A DNA stretch of 64,000 nucleotides from Symsagittifera roscoffensis. Its lineage: Eukaryota > Xenacoelomorpha > Acoela > Convolutidae. A program made the position numbers and the translations under genes. Shown here one piece after another: positions 1 through 10,130 of this stretch. The notes beneath the pieces are model-generated. The model did no database searches. It saw nothing but the letters and a program-made list of their open reading frames with translations, and was not told where the DNA came from. Positions within the stretch are counted from its first letter, which is position 1. Each line of letters starts with the position of its first letter. Location of the stretch: positions 25,648,189 to 25,712,188 of the forward strand of contig NC_087064.1 in assembly GCF_963678635.1 (NCBI RefSeq). The letters are read 5' to 3'.

Positions 1-889
1 TCAAGTGGTTTTTTAATAAATTGTTATTGCACTGTTATATTGAGCGTCTTCACTACATTCGTTGTCATTTGAACCAAAAATAGTCCGTTTTTTTTTGTCA
101 CGCAAAAATGTTGGTTTTTTTCAAAGTTATTTGTTGCATTTTGGCTAGCAAAATTTCTCTTTGCGCTTCGCATCATCACAAAAAAAGCTTCGATTTAATT
201 AAACCTTATTGGACACTGTATGATCTTTGAGGCAATTAAAAAAGACCAGCCCTGCGCTATATTTGTATCCCAATCTGGTGTTTTCGGAAAAAGGGGCGGA
301 ACTGAGATTTTCTCGAAGAGAGGGGGAGGGGGTCCTTTTTTTCGAGGTTGCCCAAGTTGATTTTTGGAGCGCTCCCAGAACAGTAGAAACACCGTATTTC
401 GACCAAATTTCTGCGCCGCGTGCAATTTTTTGAAAACAAAACAAAAAAGTGTTTTTGGCATTTTTTGAAAAAAAGTTTGTTTAAAAAGTTGCGTTATTTG
501 GGGGCGCGCTCCCACTCCCCTTCAAAATTTGTATATTTTTGGTGCCCGAGGCGCGTTCGCCTTTAGAAAAATTTTAAGGTTGCTCGACAGAAAAAGGATG
601 TCGAAAAATAATACCAAAGGGGGACCCTTTGGTTGGTGAGTTGGTCAAATCCTTAAAAAGAAGCATCCTAATCCCCACACCCCCACCTAAATCCGCCCGT
701 GGTCAGATCACTCATTTAGGTCAGGTCAGAACAACGTGTAAATGGTATTCATTTGGATCCGAAAACCCATTGGGATACGAATTTCTCTCATACATTTCTC
801 TCTTAGGATACGAATTTCTCTCTCCAAAACTTCTACGATAGGGAAGCAGCAAGGAGTTGAATTTAAGCTCTAATTTCATAAGAAGAACA
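1..889. other. Non-genic left edge, no recognised element
   Basis: I see no supportable gene here. Open frames around 195-515 are short, differ in every frame and contain homopolymer-rich codons. A G-rich patch lies at 290-360 and a GC-rich patch at 500-560. At about 770-825 an 18-base phrase (gggatacgaatttctctc) is repeated in near-perfect form, a minor local duplication. The right border is the start of the first R540 copy. Confidence 0.5.
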
Positions 890-1420
890 ACAAGACTGCT
901 GGTATCAGGGCAAAGCCCTGAATATTCGGACTGCCTTTTAAGGTCTATGGAGCAGTAATAGCATGAAAAAATTAAATTAAAAAAAATGAAAAAAATTTTG
1001 TAAAAAATTTTGAGATTTTTTGTGAGAATCATCCCCCCACACGCCATAAAAAACACAAAGTGATACAATTCGCTTCTATTAACAAATCAATTATGACAAA
1101 TAAGCTTCCTTCAACCAATTTGGAACGATTTCTAGGACGGATTAAATCTCCGCTTACGCGTTAATTGTTCCAAAAACATCGCGCGTTAATTGTCCCAAAT
1201 TGGCCAAAATGCCAATCTTTAAACCGCCATAACTTTGCGAAAAATGATCACAGGTAAAACATCTTTTCAAATTTAAGCTCAGGACAACAAAACCTTTTGA
1301 ATGATATTTAAAAAATTACGTCAAAAACGGTTAGTTAAAAAGTCGAAATTTGTCTGAAGAAAAAAAAGCCACCCCGAGCACAAATATTCCGTTACTTTCG
1401 TATCGAAAGTCGGAACAATA
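890..1420 (+). mobile_element. R540 dispersed repeat, copy 1a
   Basis: First copy of a ~530 bp family seen six times in the window. It begins acaagactgct, followed within 10 bases by the hairpin CAGGGCAAAGCCCTG, and ends with the hairpin ACTTTCGTATCGAAAGT followed by CGGAACAATA. Both terminal hairpins and the internal TTCAAATTTAAGCTCAGGAC phrase are conserved between copies. There is no coding potential, so it is non-autonomous. It faces copy 1b in inverted orientation 690 bp away; whether the two form one foldback element is uncertain. Confidence 0.8.
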
Positions 1421-2106
1421 ATTTAGTAATTGTTCCAAGGTCAAGTTGCGAGTGAGATATTCAGATCAGTCTCGAAATTATCTGAAACTTGAACTGAAAG
1501 TCGAAAACTTGCAGACTAGTTTCTATCGGCACTGAAATGTTCAGAAACTTTTTTTAGAATACCAAATACGATCAGAAAACGTTAATATGGTAATCCTCTC
1601 TGAGCTTTCTTTAAGGTATTTGAAATTAACAAGAATAAAAAACTTAGGCGTAGTTCCTTCCTCTCTACGAGAGTGTCGGAGCAACACATGCTTTGAGATT
1701 ATTTCGATAAAAAAACACATTAAAAATAGATTCTCATGCCAATTTGGGCAATCTCCCTCTACGAACTACGTTAATTATTTCTTTATTATAATAAGAAAAA
1801 AAACTGCAACAAAATGGATTCTTATCAAGTCATAATTACAAAAATTATGGGTTTCCAATAAAATATACCCTTTATTTGCCACTTAAAATAGAAAAAAGAA
1901 GGTTCGTAATAATACCATAAGCTGATCGCCGTGTAATGATTCAACTGATTGGTTGAGAAATCGACCATTTCTATCTACTCAGCAGTCTCCTCCTTTCTTG
2001 AAAGGGTGGAAGTTGTTAAGTAGAATCAACTCGTCTGATCTTGCTTTCGACACAAGCAGTGAGAAGCTACAGATTTTTTTGCTTTAATATAGGCTATAAT
2101 AAACTT
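1421..2106. other. Spacer between the inverted R540 copies
   Basis: About 690 bp lying between two inverted R540 copies. The open frame at 1587-1835 has no recognisable domain, and the composition is like the surrounding non-coding DNA. It would be the single-stranded loop if the pair folds back. I do not see this sequence elsewhere in the window. Confidence 0.4.
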
Positions 2107-2619
2107 GTTGTTCCGACTTTGGTAATGAAAGTAACGGTATATTTGTGCTCGGGGTGGGTTTTTTCTTGAGAAAAATTTCCACTTTTTAACTAGCTTTTTT
2201 GACGGAATTTTTTAATATCATTCGAGAGCTATTGTTGTCTTGAGCGTAAATTTGAAAAGATATTTTACTTGAGATCAATGTTGGTAAAGTTATGGGGGTT
2301 TAAAGATTGCCATTTTGGCCAATTTGGGACAATTAACTTGCGATATAAATCGCGCTATTAACGCAAAAGCGGAGATTTTATCCGTCTTAGAAATCGTTCC
2401 AAATTAGCTCAAGGAAGCTCATAAGCCATAATTGAGTTGTTAATAGGATAAAAATCTATCACTCTGTACTTAATATGACGTGTTGGGGACAAAAAATTGA
2501 AAATTAAAAAAATTATTTTTGTTTTATTACATATAATTTTTTCATGTTTTTACTGCTCCATAGACCTTAAGAGGCAGTCAGAACTTTCAAGGCTTCGCCC
2601 TGATACGAGCAGTCTTGTT
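2107..2619 (-). mobile_element. R540 dispersed repeat, copy 1b (inverted)
   Basis: Reverse-oriented R540 copy. It starts ttgttccgacttt and ends with the hairpin region ggcttcgccctgatacgagcagtcttg. Point differences have damaged both hairpins relative to the copies at 8613 and 24125, so this is an older copy. It directly abuts the coding relic at 2633. Confidence 0.78.
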
Positions 2620-2632
2620 TCTATTAGCGATT

Positions 2633-2990
2633 CTGCGCAGCACTTGTGATAAGAACGATGTGCCAGAGATGCTGCGTATCAAATTCACTTTGAAGAACAG
2701 CGACAAATTACAAAATTTTACAAACAAGTTGAGCTACTACAAAAGTAGTTATGCCGATTCAATCAATCTATATGCCTTATTATTTAAGGCACTTGACGAA
2801 ACGAAACCAGATAAATGCAACAATGGTGAAGAAAGGAAAAAATTGGAGAAATTTAGGAGACGGCGCGTTTTTTTTTGCTTTCTTCTGAATTAAAACGAAT
2901 GCGAAGATTGAATGAAAAAACAAGAAACTTTCAAAAATTGTAAATTAGGAGAAAAACCTCAAAAAATACAAAAAAAAGAATACATGCGCA
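2633..2990 (+). pseudogene. Relic of an unrecognised coding repeat (copy 1)
   Basis: A reading frame from 2633 to the stop at 2893 gives a charged, helical-looking peptide with segments LRSTCDK, FTLKNSDKLQ, LLFKALDE and EKFRRRRVFF. A diverged second copy at 17650-19000 encodes the same segments (for example LTLKNSD, LLFKALDE, EKFRRRRVF) with frame breaks, and a stub lies at 10871-10913. Conservation of peptide segments between diverged copies indicates former coding, perhaps the coiled-coil part of a LINE ORF1. I cannot name the family. The sequence ctgcgTAtcaa at 2673-2681 is the uninserted form of the TA site filled by the element at 17698. Confidence 0.5.
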
Positions 2991-3514
2991 TAACCAAGCG
3001 AATAAAGTTAACCCAAATTTGGGTCAATGGGTAAATTTCCATGTTAATATCTAAAAATTAAAACCTACGAAAAGTCGTTCGTGTTTTTTCACGTCATTTC
3101 CGCTGCCGTAATTGGAGAGCGCAAAAAATGCATTTACACCTAAGTGCATTTATCAATGAATAAATGTGTATGATTGCACTTCAGTAGTTATTATAACAAT
3201 TAGACTTCCTGAAAAAAAAAACCAATCGACAAGACCCATATAAATGGCATAGAACCTATATAAGTTGCATATATTTAGTTTTACAAGTACAATATTTAGC
3301 TTTAAAACCGATAAGTGGCATATATTTAGTTTTACAATTTTTTTAAACTCAAGGCTAAAAACCATTTATTTCTTTCAAACTATGCAAAACAAGGCGACTT
3401 AAGCCCATGAAACGTAACTCGAAACCATCGATCGAAACAAAACCAAAAAACTTATCCAAAATCAAATTCGATAAATTCCCTCACAAAAAAACCGTCAGTT
3501 TAACTCTAGTTTGC
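2991..3514. other. AT-rich intergenic stretch
   Basis: No gene seen. Between about 3245 and 3350 the phrase catatatttagttttacaa recurs in slightly altered form, a small local duplication. The open frame on the minus strand across 3153-3365 consists of this repeat. Confidence 0.4.
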
Positions 3515-3600
3515 AGAAAAACAGGTCCCGGCCGGGTTCGAACCGCAACCCTTTGCGGTCTCAAGCAGTTGGGCTACCTCTACTCCAGATGAAGTTGGGC
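3515..3600 (-). mobile_element. tRNA-derived SINE head
   Basis: Read on the minus strand this contains a Pol III B-box-like GGTTCGAACC (from ccgggttcgaacc on the plus strand) about 45 bases downstream of an A-box-like tagaggtagccc. The layout is that of a tRNA gene whose product would end near 3520. The sequence continues in SINE-like poly-A-rich DNA on both sides and does not give a clean cloverleaf, so it is a SINE head and not a functional tRNA gene. A close relative lies at 6709-6785. Confidence 0.65.
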
Positions 3601-3675
3601 TTCAAAAAATTTGAGCAGAGATATTCTAAAAATCACCAACATTCTAAACTAATTTGAAAAATTATGTCCTTTTCC

Positions 3676-4078
3676 CCTCAGAACACGCGCACGCACGCAA
3701 TTTTTTTTTTCGATTTCACAACGCTGCAAAAAGAGCTCAATAGGCCGATATAGACAAGCCAAAAGTTATTAAGCCGATAAAAAAGTTTTAAAAAAATGAA
3801 AATTTAACATATCGAGCTAGTAAAACTACAACCAATGTAAAAAACAAGTTTCGATTCGGCCGGACTTTGAAACTGCTAAAACACTTAGAGCAACTACAGT
3901 GAAAATTGTTTGTAGCAAAAAAACGGTTCTTAGATGTTGCAACTAATCCATAAAAAGCATTAGCAGACAAATAGAAGGCCGATTTTTTTTGAACTGGAAT
4001 AATTACCGTTTGAAAACAAACCCTAGTCAAATTCGATTCCAGGACCATTGCCATCCCAGGCGTATTCGTTACCTCCAG
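3676..4078 (-). mobile_element. SINE with CA/CG-rich tail (minus orientation)
   Basis: Tail module cccctcagaacacgcgcacg at 3676 recurs at 6908, 13743 and, diverged, at 45500. The head end at 4015-4078 (aaattcgattccaggaccat, gttacctccag) aligns with the tRNA-like head at 45800-45865. The body includes aggccgatatagacaagcc, echoed at 45590. It is truncated at 4078 by the left breakpoint of the 6.8 kb tandem duplication. Confidence 0.55.
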
Positions 4079-4309
4079 ACTATGTGTTCAGGAGACACTA
4101 AAAAATTCAAAATAATTATGAACCAAGGTACTACCAGGAGTCCAGATGAGTCCTGTGAACAAAATTATCGCAAAAGCAAAGAAATCAGAAGTCAAACCGA
4201 GAAAACGTAAATTTGAGACTGAATAAATTTTAAGAACTTCATATGAAAAAAAAAAACGAAAATAAATCGCGACTTATATTAGAGACTTAACTACGTTCAT
4301 CGACTCTTA

Positions 4310-4410
4310 CAAAAACAGATATGGTCTCGGATTCGAACGATTGCTCCTTCACGACGTAATCCCGCTCTTTACCACCAAACTACTGGACCGACAGGAGGGA
4401 CAGTGTTATG
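4310..4410 (-). mobile_element. tRNA-derived SINE head
   Basis: On the minus strand it shows a good A box (TAGTTTGGTGGTAAAGAGC) and B box (CGTTCGAATCC) at tRNA-like spacing. The ends GGTC and GACC can pair as a short acceptor-like stem. There is no 3' CCA or clean anticodon arm, so it is called a SINE head. The same sequence is at 11145-11245 in unit 2. Confidence 0.65.
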
Positions 4411-4513
4411 CAAATTAACTTGATTAATAAAGCGAGCTATCAAATGATTCAAGTGATTCTGTTAAACTAGTTTTTAACCTGAAAAAAAAAACAAGACTAT
4501 ATTCGAGTTTGAT

Positions 4514-4536
4514 AACGCTTGCTAATCGCAAGCGTA
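4514..4536. repeat. ACGCTTGC/GCAAGCGT hairpin
   Basis: Perfect 8 bp stem ACGCTTGC (4515-4522) and GCAAGCGT (4528-4535) around the 5-base loop TAATC. The same hairpin, mostly preceded by tctatattccagttt-like sequence, recurs at 9261, 11349, 16037, 19125 and 62779. It is probably a conserved structural end of a short dispersed element. Confidence 0.7.
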
Positions 4537-5104
4537 AACATCTATATTTGGCTAATCGGCGGTATAATAATTCTAAAGGCACCTCCTTCGCCATAACTCT
4601 AATTTTAAGAGGGGAGCACGCGCTAAAAATACGCACTCTTTCGGCCTGTTTTCAATCCAGCATTTGCTTACAGCGCCGAAGCTTTTGTAGAATTGAAGCC
4701 TATTTGTTGTTTTGATAGAGCTCGGAAAAATAAACTGAAAGATCAAAAATGGTCAACAAACTTTTCGGCAATTTCTTAAAATCCGCAATCCCCGTGATTT
4801 GAATAACCAGACCAAATAAATTGAAAAAATATATATCAAAAATTTTTCAAATATTACCATATCATTTCTGGTAAAATATGTACAACATGTTTCTACACCA
4901 CCCATGGTTGTTTAAAAGTGACCCAAAAACGTTCATTTTGAGCATTTTAGTTTTGTTTATCTTGTCCGGGTAATTTAAATCAACTTTAAATCAAAAATAA
5001 TGGCCAGACAGTCAAATTTCAAGCGGAAAACAAAACCGAGAGGTTTCGATAAATGAAATTTTGGTTTTGTTTCAATTCCGCTATTTTTCAGTCGGTTCAC
5101 TTTC

Positions 5105-5195
5105 TATTAACTTCTGCAGCTGCAGCTATAGTATTGGTTGCCTGTAAGCAGATCAGTAGTTCGATTCCTGCACAGATCTTTAGTCCTCAACGCAG
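5105..5195 (+). mobile_element. tRNA-derived SINE head (plus orientation)
   Basis: On the plus strand an A-box-like TAGTATTGGTTGCCTG is followed after about 14 bases by a B box AGTTCGATTCC. The trailing ctgcacagatctttagtcc is not tRNA-like. It is one of the few SINE heads in plus orientation. The duplicate lies at 11940-12030. Confidence 0.6.
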
Positions 5196-6246
5196 CCGGG
5201 ATCACCCACAATGACAACTTACCTTTTTCAATTAAATATTCTTTTTCAATAAAACTGCAATTCAATTATATTAAATGCAATATCATTCAAATCAAAAAAT
5301 TATTTCGTTGATTTTCAATTTTGACTTAGCTTTTGACAAAAACAAAAAAACGTTTGCTTTCGCAAAAAAATCCTTAATAACAACCAGCGAGAATTCATTT
5401 GAAGGCATAAGTAAGTTGTCGTAATATGTGATATTCCGAGCAAAAATATTCTCCAACTTTGAACCACGCAAACTATTTTACAAATCGAGCCTTGAAAATC
5501 CTACTGTATCTTATAATCAATTAAATCTTCCAAGTTTCTTGCTACAATCTTTGGTATTTGTATTTCTATCTTTTGTAGTTTGAAATTGATTTTTTATATG
5601 TATATCCACAAAAAAATTTCAGATCCACACCTGTTTTCGGTAACCAAAAACTTCAGATCAAGCTCGAGAAATTGACAATTTTTGGGGGTATATTTTACGT
5701 GGTTAGAAGTTCGAAACCTTCAGGTTTTGAATTAAAATTCAACTCTGCTAATGAAGATAAATTAAACTTGATCAATTAATATCAAAACTGAACAATAACT
5801 GATTCAACTTTGTTTTTGAAACGAATGCGTTCTAACTCGATTTGGGATTGAAAGTGACAGAAGTCAAACGCATCACTTCTAATATTTAGGATTTAGTCGC
5901 ATTTACATACGGATGTAGATGTTGCATACAAAAATATAATTGTTCCGACCATTCGAAAAATGTGGAAACTTTGTTTTAATTTTTCATTTTTTTATTGCCA
6001 CGCAAAATCAGCTACCACAAATAATCGCCGGATTGGATCGAGTTATATATGATATCAAAGCACTTTCAGCCGTCGCGATTTGAACTAACTGAAAAAATTT
6101 CTCTCAGAGTTGAGAAAAACCGGTTAAAAATTTAGAAAAAAAATATATAAGTTAGTCGTTGGCAGCGCAAAAATGAGAAATACAGCTAGGAGTATAAAAA
6201 CGTAACTACAATTTTAAAAATCTTGTTACCAAATGGTACTGATTTC
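5196..6246. other. Non-genic stretch with a diverged dispersed repeat
   Basis: No gene seen. Positions about 5990-6130 (ccacgcaaaatcagctacc, ggattggatcgagttatat, gcactttcagccgtcg) align by eye with 63200-63330 and 61290-61360, so this is another copy of the dispersed repeat described there. The rest is AT-rich sequence without structure I can name. Confidence 0.45.
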
Positions 6247-6790
6247 CACAACGAGGCGAAGCTGAGCTTCGCACCAGTTGCGATTCAAATATGAATGACT
6301 ATAATTAAAACCAAACAGAAAAAATTGAAAAACTTCATAAAATCGTGTTTGTCAATAAAAATTTCAACGAAAGCCCAAAAAAATTTGGAAAAATTGCCTG
6401 AATCTTCCGAAACTTTACAAAGGAATAGTGGAAAGAAACGCTATGAAGAAACCAAATTTCCAAAAAAAAAACATTTCTGCGGACTGACAAAAATCTACAT
6501 AAAACGAAACTTGTCTTTTTGCAAAAAATACAGTTATCGACTAGAAACGAACCCTCGGGCTTTGTCGCACCAAGTATGAGGCTTAGAGAAACTTGGAAAA
6601 AGCTGAAACTTCAAACGAAGTCGGGCTACGGGAACTACGCCGACAAAAATAAACAGACGGAAAATAGCCCGAACGAAAAAGCACAAAACCTCTATTTAAA
6701 AAAAAAACAGGTACTGACCGGATTCGAACCGCAAGCCTTTGCGATCTCAAGCAGTTGGGATACCTCTACTCCAGTTGCGCTGAACAATTG
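6247..6790 (-). mobile_element. SINE with GCGAAGC hairpin tail
   Basis: On the minus strand a tRNA-like head (A box in tagaggtatccc, B box GGTTCGAATCC, 6709-6785) leads through a ~420 bp body to a tail with the perfect hairpin GCGAAGC-TGA-GCTTCGC (6256-6272), followed on the plus strand by accagttgcgattc. The same tail occurs at 26727, 39305, 43608, 45994, 52050 and 61836 and in the satellite at 52893-58498. Open frames of 90-94 codons across it are spurious. The duplicate lies at 13082-13625. Confidence 0.65.
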
Positions 6791-6907
6791 ATTGAACTAA
6801 ACTTGCAATCAGCAAGCGGTAACAAAGCCGAAAAAATCTGAGCAGAAACCTTTCACAACGAAAAAACTCAAAAAAATTCTGAACTAATGAAAATATTAGG
6901 TTCCTTG

Positions 6908-6945
6908 TCCCCTCAGAACACACGCACGCACGCACGCACACAAAA
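6908..6945. repeat. CA/CG-rich SINE tail module
   Basis: cccctcagaacacacgcacgcacgcacgcacac: same module as at 3676, with an extended (ACGC) run. It probably marks the 3' end of a second SINE family on the minus strand. The copy in unit 2 is at 13743-13780. Confidence 0.5.
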
Positions 6946-7014
6946 CTGACAAATCAATCGATTCATTCCGAGGATCATTTGTGGTATCTGATTTTGCGTG
7001 GATAAAAACTGAAA

Positions 7015-8612
7015 TTGAAACACACCCGAAAAGAAAAATCCTCTCCATTTTCAATGATTGAAAAGAAAAACATTTATGAAAACGTAGATCAGAAAAAATT
7101 TAAAGGAGAAAACGGAACAGGTCAGATCTTGTCGGTCTCTCGTTTCTCACAAGCTCTCTCATCTTTGGAACTTGCCGTCAAAATAGACCGCGATGGGGAA
7201 AACGCAAACTAAACTTTTTGGACCCGAACTAGACCAGCTAATGAACTTTGTAATAAAAAAATTGATTAAAGACATTGAAATTTGAAAATGTCAAGATCAA
7301 TCAAAAACCAAAAACATGCTGAAAATTTTCTACCCACTCTGTGATTTGAAAACCAAGCGCCTTTTGTTTTTCTTCTGGAACCTAGTAAAATTAGCTGAGC
7401 AATATATGGTGTTTTAATTGATTTCCAAATATAATGTCAAGAAAATCGCGATAATAGTACAATATGCAGCAGATTGAATTGTTTGTTGTTTTTAATTGAA
7501 ACCAAAACTAATAACTTCAAGTTCATTTGATAAGTGAGGAATTGTTCGAGAAATTATCGAACATTATTTATACTTTGTTTATTGGTAGTAAGGTCGAAGC
7601 GATATTTTACAGAAGATTAACTATGTAGGAAAGAGTCGAAGCTGAGCTTCGGATAACTTGCCTTACAAAGAAAGCAAACCATTGCAAGCTACTAAATGGG
7701 CAGTGAGATGGAAATAACTCTGTGGAAAAAAAAACTGAAAATACGAAACAAGAAACAAACAAATCAGAGAAAAACATGAAAAACACAATCACTAGCATTA
7801 AGCAAGCTTATAGTTTTTTCCGAGCAACTACTAAGCCAAATATACGTGGTTAGACGCCAAATGATCCAAATCAAACGTACCAGAGGAAATGGTTGTCATA
7901 AAACTGTTCAACACTTTTTTGGAAAAACGAAAAAAATCAATCTAAAAAAAGACAAAAAAAACACAACAACTAGCATTAAGCAAGTTTTTAGTATTTCCCG
8001 AGCGTCCAGTGAGCAAACAACACGTGATTAGATGCCAATTGATCCGAAAACAAAAAACCAAGGGAAATAGTTGTCATAAAAAATCAACAATCAACAAAGT
8101 TTGAACTTTTAAGTTTTATACCACCAGCCGACCTGTTTTATTAAAAACACTAATAATCATTTTTAATCTTATATCAATGTAAAACAATTTCACTATATCG
8201 ACAAAACGAGAGCCAAAAAAACGGAAGTTATCAAATTTTAAAACTCGAAAACTTTTACAGCCTTCCTGAACCACACGCCAAAGCCTTTAAATATCCCCTT
8301 CAGTCTACGCAATATAAATTGAATATTTCATTAAAACAAAAGCTGAACCTAATTAACCAAAAAAAAACTGAATAAAATTACTGAAAATCAGAGTTGATAA
8401 ATGAACTACAGAACAACTTCCAAAAAAACTGTTTGAACAAGAAAACCCAAGCAATGGAAAAACTGCTTGAAGAGCATTTAGATAATATAAAATGCATTAT
8501 GAAAAAACGGAAAATGAGCCGACAAAAATTAGTGCCCAAAGCCACAAATCCAAAAAAAAATCAACACTTTTTCAATAAAGTATTTGACAAAATAATTACA
8601 ACCTAAAATGAT
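7015..8612. other. Non-genic stretch with local duplications
   Basis: No supportable gene. Positions 7370-7620 resemble 10205-10440 (tacaatatgcagcag, atattttacagaagattaa), a dispersed repeat. A ~180 bp tandem duplication occupies about 7790-8110 (actagcattaagcaag at about 7791 and 7970). A variant hairpin tcgaagctgagcttcgga lies near 7629. The short frame at 8394-8606 encodes a lysine-rich, coiled-coil-like peptide that may be a LINE ORF1 relic, but I cannot support it as a gene. Confidence 0.4.
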
Positions 8613-9150
8613 ACAAGACTGCTCGTATCAGGGCAAAGCCCTGAATGTTCCGACTGCCTTTTAAGGTTTATTGAGCAGCAAAAATACATAAAAAAAATTA
8701 AATGAAATAAAATAGAATGAAATTTTTTTTTCTAAAATTTGAATTTTTTTAATGAAAATCATCCCCCCACACGCCATATAAAGTACAAAAAGATAGATTT
8801 CGTTCCTTGTAACAAATCAATTATGGCAAATAAGCTTCGTTCAACCAATTTGGAACGATTTATAAGACGGATTAAATCTCGCTTACGCGTTAATAGCGCG
8901 AATTATATTGCGCGTTAATTATCCCAAATTGGTCAAAATGGCAATCTTTAAACCCTCATAACTTTACGAAAAATAATCACAGGTAAAATATCTTTTCAAA
9001 TTTAAGCTCAGGACAACAATAACTTTTGAATGATATAAAAAATTCCGTCAAAAATGGCTAGTTAAAAAGTCGAAATTTCTCTGAAGAAAAAAAAAAACCC
9101 ACCCCGAGCACAAATATTCCGTTACTTTCGTATCGAAAGTCGGAACAATA
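8613..9150 (+). mobile_element. R540 dispersed repeat, copy 2
   Basis: Full-length copy with both terminal hairpins intact: CAGGGCAAAGCCCTG at 8629-8643 and ACTTTCGTATCGAAAGT at 9124-9140. Flanks are aaaatgat on the left and agaaaaag on the right. No obvious target-site duplication is visible. It is duplicated as copy 3 by the 6.8 kb tandem event. Confidence 0.85.
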
Positions 9151-9260
9151 AGAAAAAGTTTTATTTGAAAGTGAGCGTATTAGCTTGTATAGTAAAAGAA
9201 ATACATTTAGTCAGCGATATGCGTGCGATGTAAGAAACACGTCTATTTTGTTATTTGATA

Positions 9261-9281
9261 ACGCTTGTTGCTCGCAAGCGT
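9261..9281. repeat. ACGCTTG/CAAGCGT hairpin
   Basis: Stem ACGCTTG and CAAGCGT with a 7-base loop, preceded by cgtctattttgttatttgata, which resembles the lead-in at 4495-4514. Same family as 4514-4536; duplicated at 16037-16057. Confidence 0.6.
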
Positions 9282-9289
9282 GAAAAAAT

Positions 9290-10130
9290 ATCTAAATACT
9301 ATAGCAGCACATGGCTCCAATGTTATCAGTGGCCAACTTGAATCACTTTTGAATCAAGCACACGTATTGATCATTACATTGTGAAAATTATTCCAGAAAA
9401 AGTCAGGGTTTCCAAAAAATATTCAATTGCAGATCATTGGCCAATATTTTTGAATATTCAAAAATCGTGAAAGTTCTTCAACTAGAACTTTAATATTCGA
9501 AATGAAAGAATTAGAACATGACTTTCTTGAAAGTGTCTTCTGAGCAGACATGAAAAAAAACTATTGACAGAGGATGTCATAGTGACAATTTGACAAGTTG
9601 TAAATGAACTACTGACTTCCACAAAATTACACACTGTTGGGCCAGTTCGTAATCAATTTTAACGCCAAGAAATAAAAACTTTCATTAAAGCCATTTGTGA
9701 GAACGAAAAGCTAGAGATTTACATTCAACGGGATAATTTAAGGATATTGGGATATTCAGAGCAAAAACAGCGAGATGCAAGAAGGAACAACATATTCGAA
9801 AATTATGATCAAATCGTCACCAAAAATACATAAAAATCGATAATTGAAGCTGCAAAATTTACTTCTTGGGATTTTCATGACATGCTCATTTTCTTCATCG
9901 ATGCAGACACGCACAGGCCTTAAAAATCAGCCAATGATTGTACAATGCTTGAGAAGCCTAGCCAAATTATACATTTTATGTGGAAAAGCTGCACAAAAAA
10001 ATGAACGGAGCTTTCAAATTGATGCATTTGAAGGTTATCCAGGTCCACGACCAAAAGTTACGCGATTGTGGAAGTACAATGCCCAGATCCATGGGCTTAA
10101 AAGAAAGCAAGAATAATTTCTAGGAAAGTA
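9290..10130 (+). pseudogene. Decayed LINE ORF1-like region
   Basis: Positions 9690-9830 translate to ENEKLEIYIQRDNLRILGYS and continue NNIFENYDQIV, matching the pattern LExxxxRDNLRIxGxxE that opens the RRM domain of LINE ORF1 proteins (established family knowledge). The frame then breaks. Earlier, 9297-9385 encodes SNVISGQLESLLNQAH, and a paralogous stretch at 10460-10545 encodes SNVISGQLESRLNQAH with mostly synonymous differences, so both descend from coding DNA. Stops and frameshifts throughout show the region is dead. No reverse transcriptase part is present nearby. The copy in unit 2 is at 16068-16905. Confidence 0.5.

Noticed and set aside
195-515. 106-codon minus-strand frame at the left edge
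   Set aside because: No start context, no domain, and all three frames are about equally open owing to local composition.
3515-6790. Several tRNA-like sequences with A and B boxes, possible true tRNA genes
   Set aside because: None folds by eye into a full cloverleaf with a proper anticodon arm and acceptor stem. They recur with attached SINE bodies and tails, so they are annotated as SINE heads.
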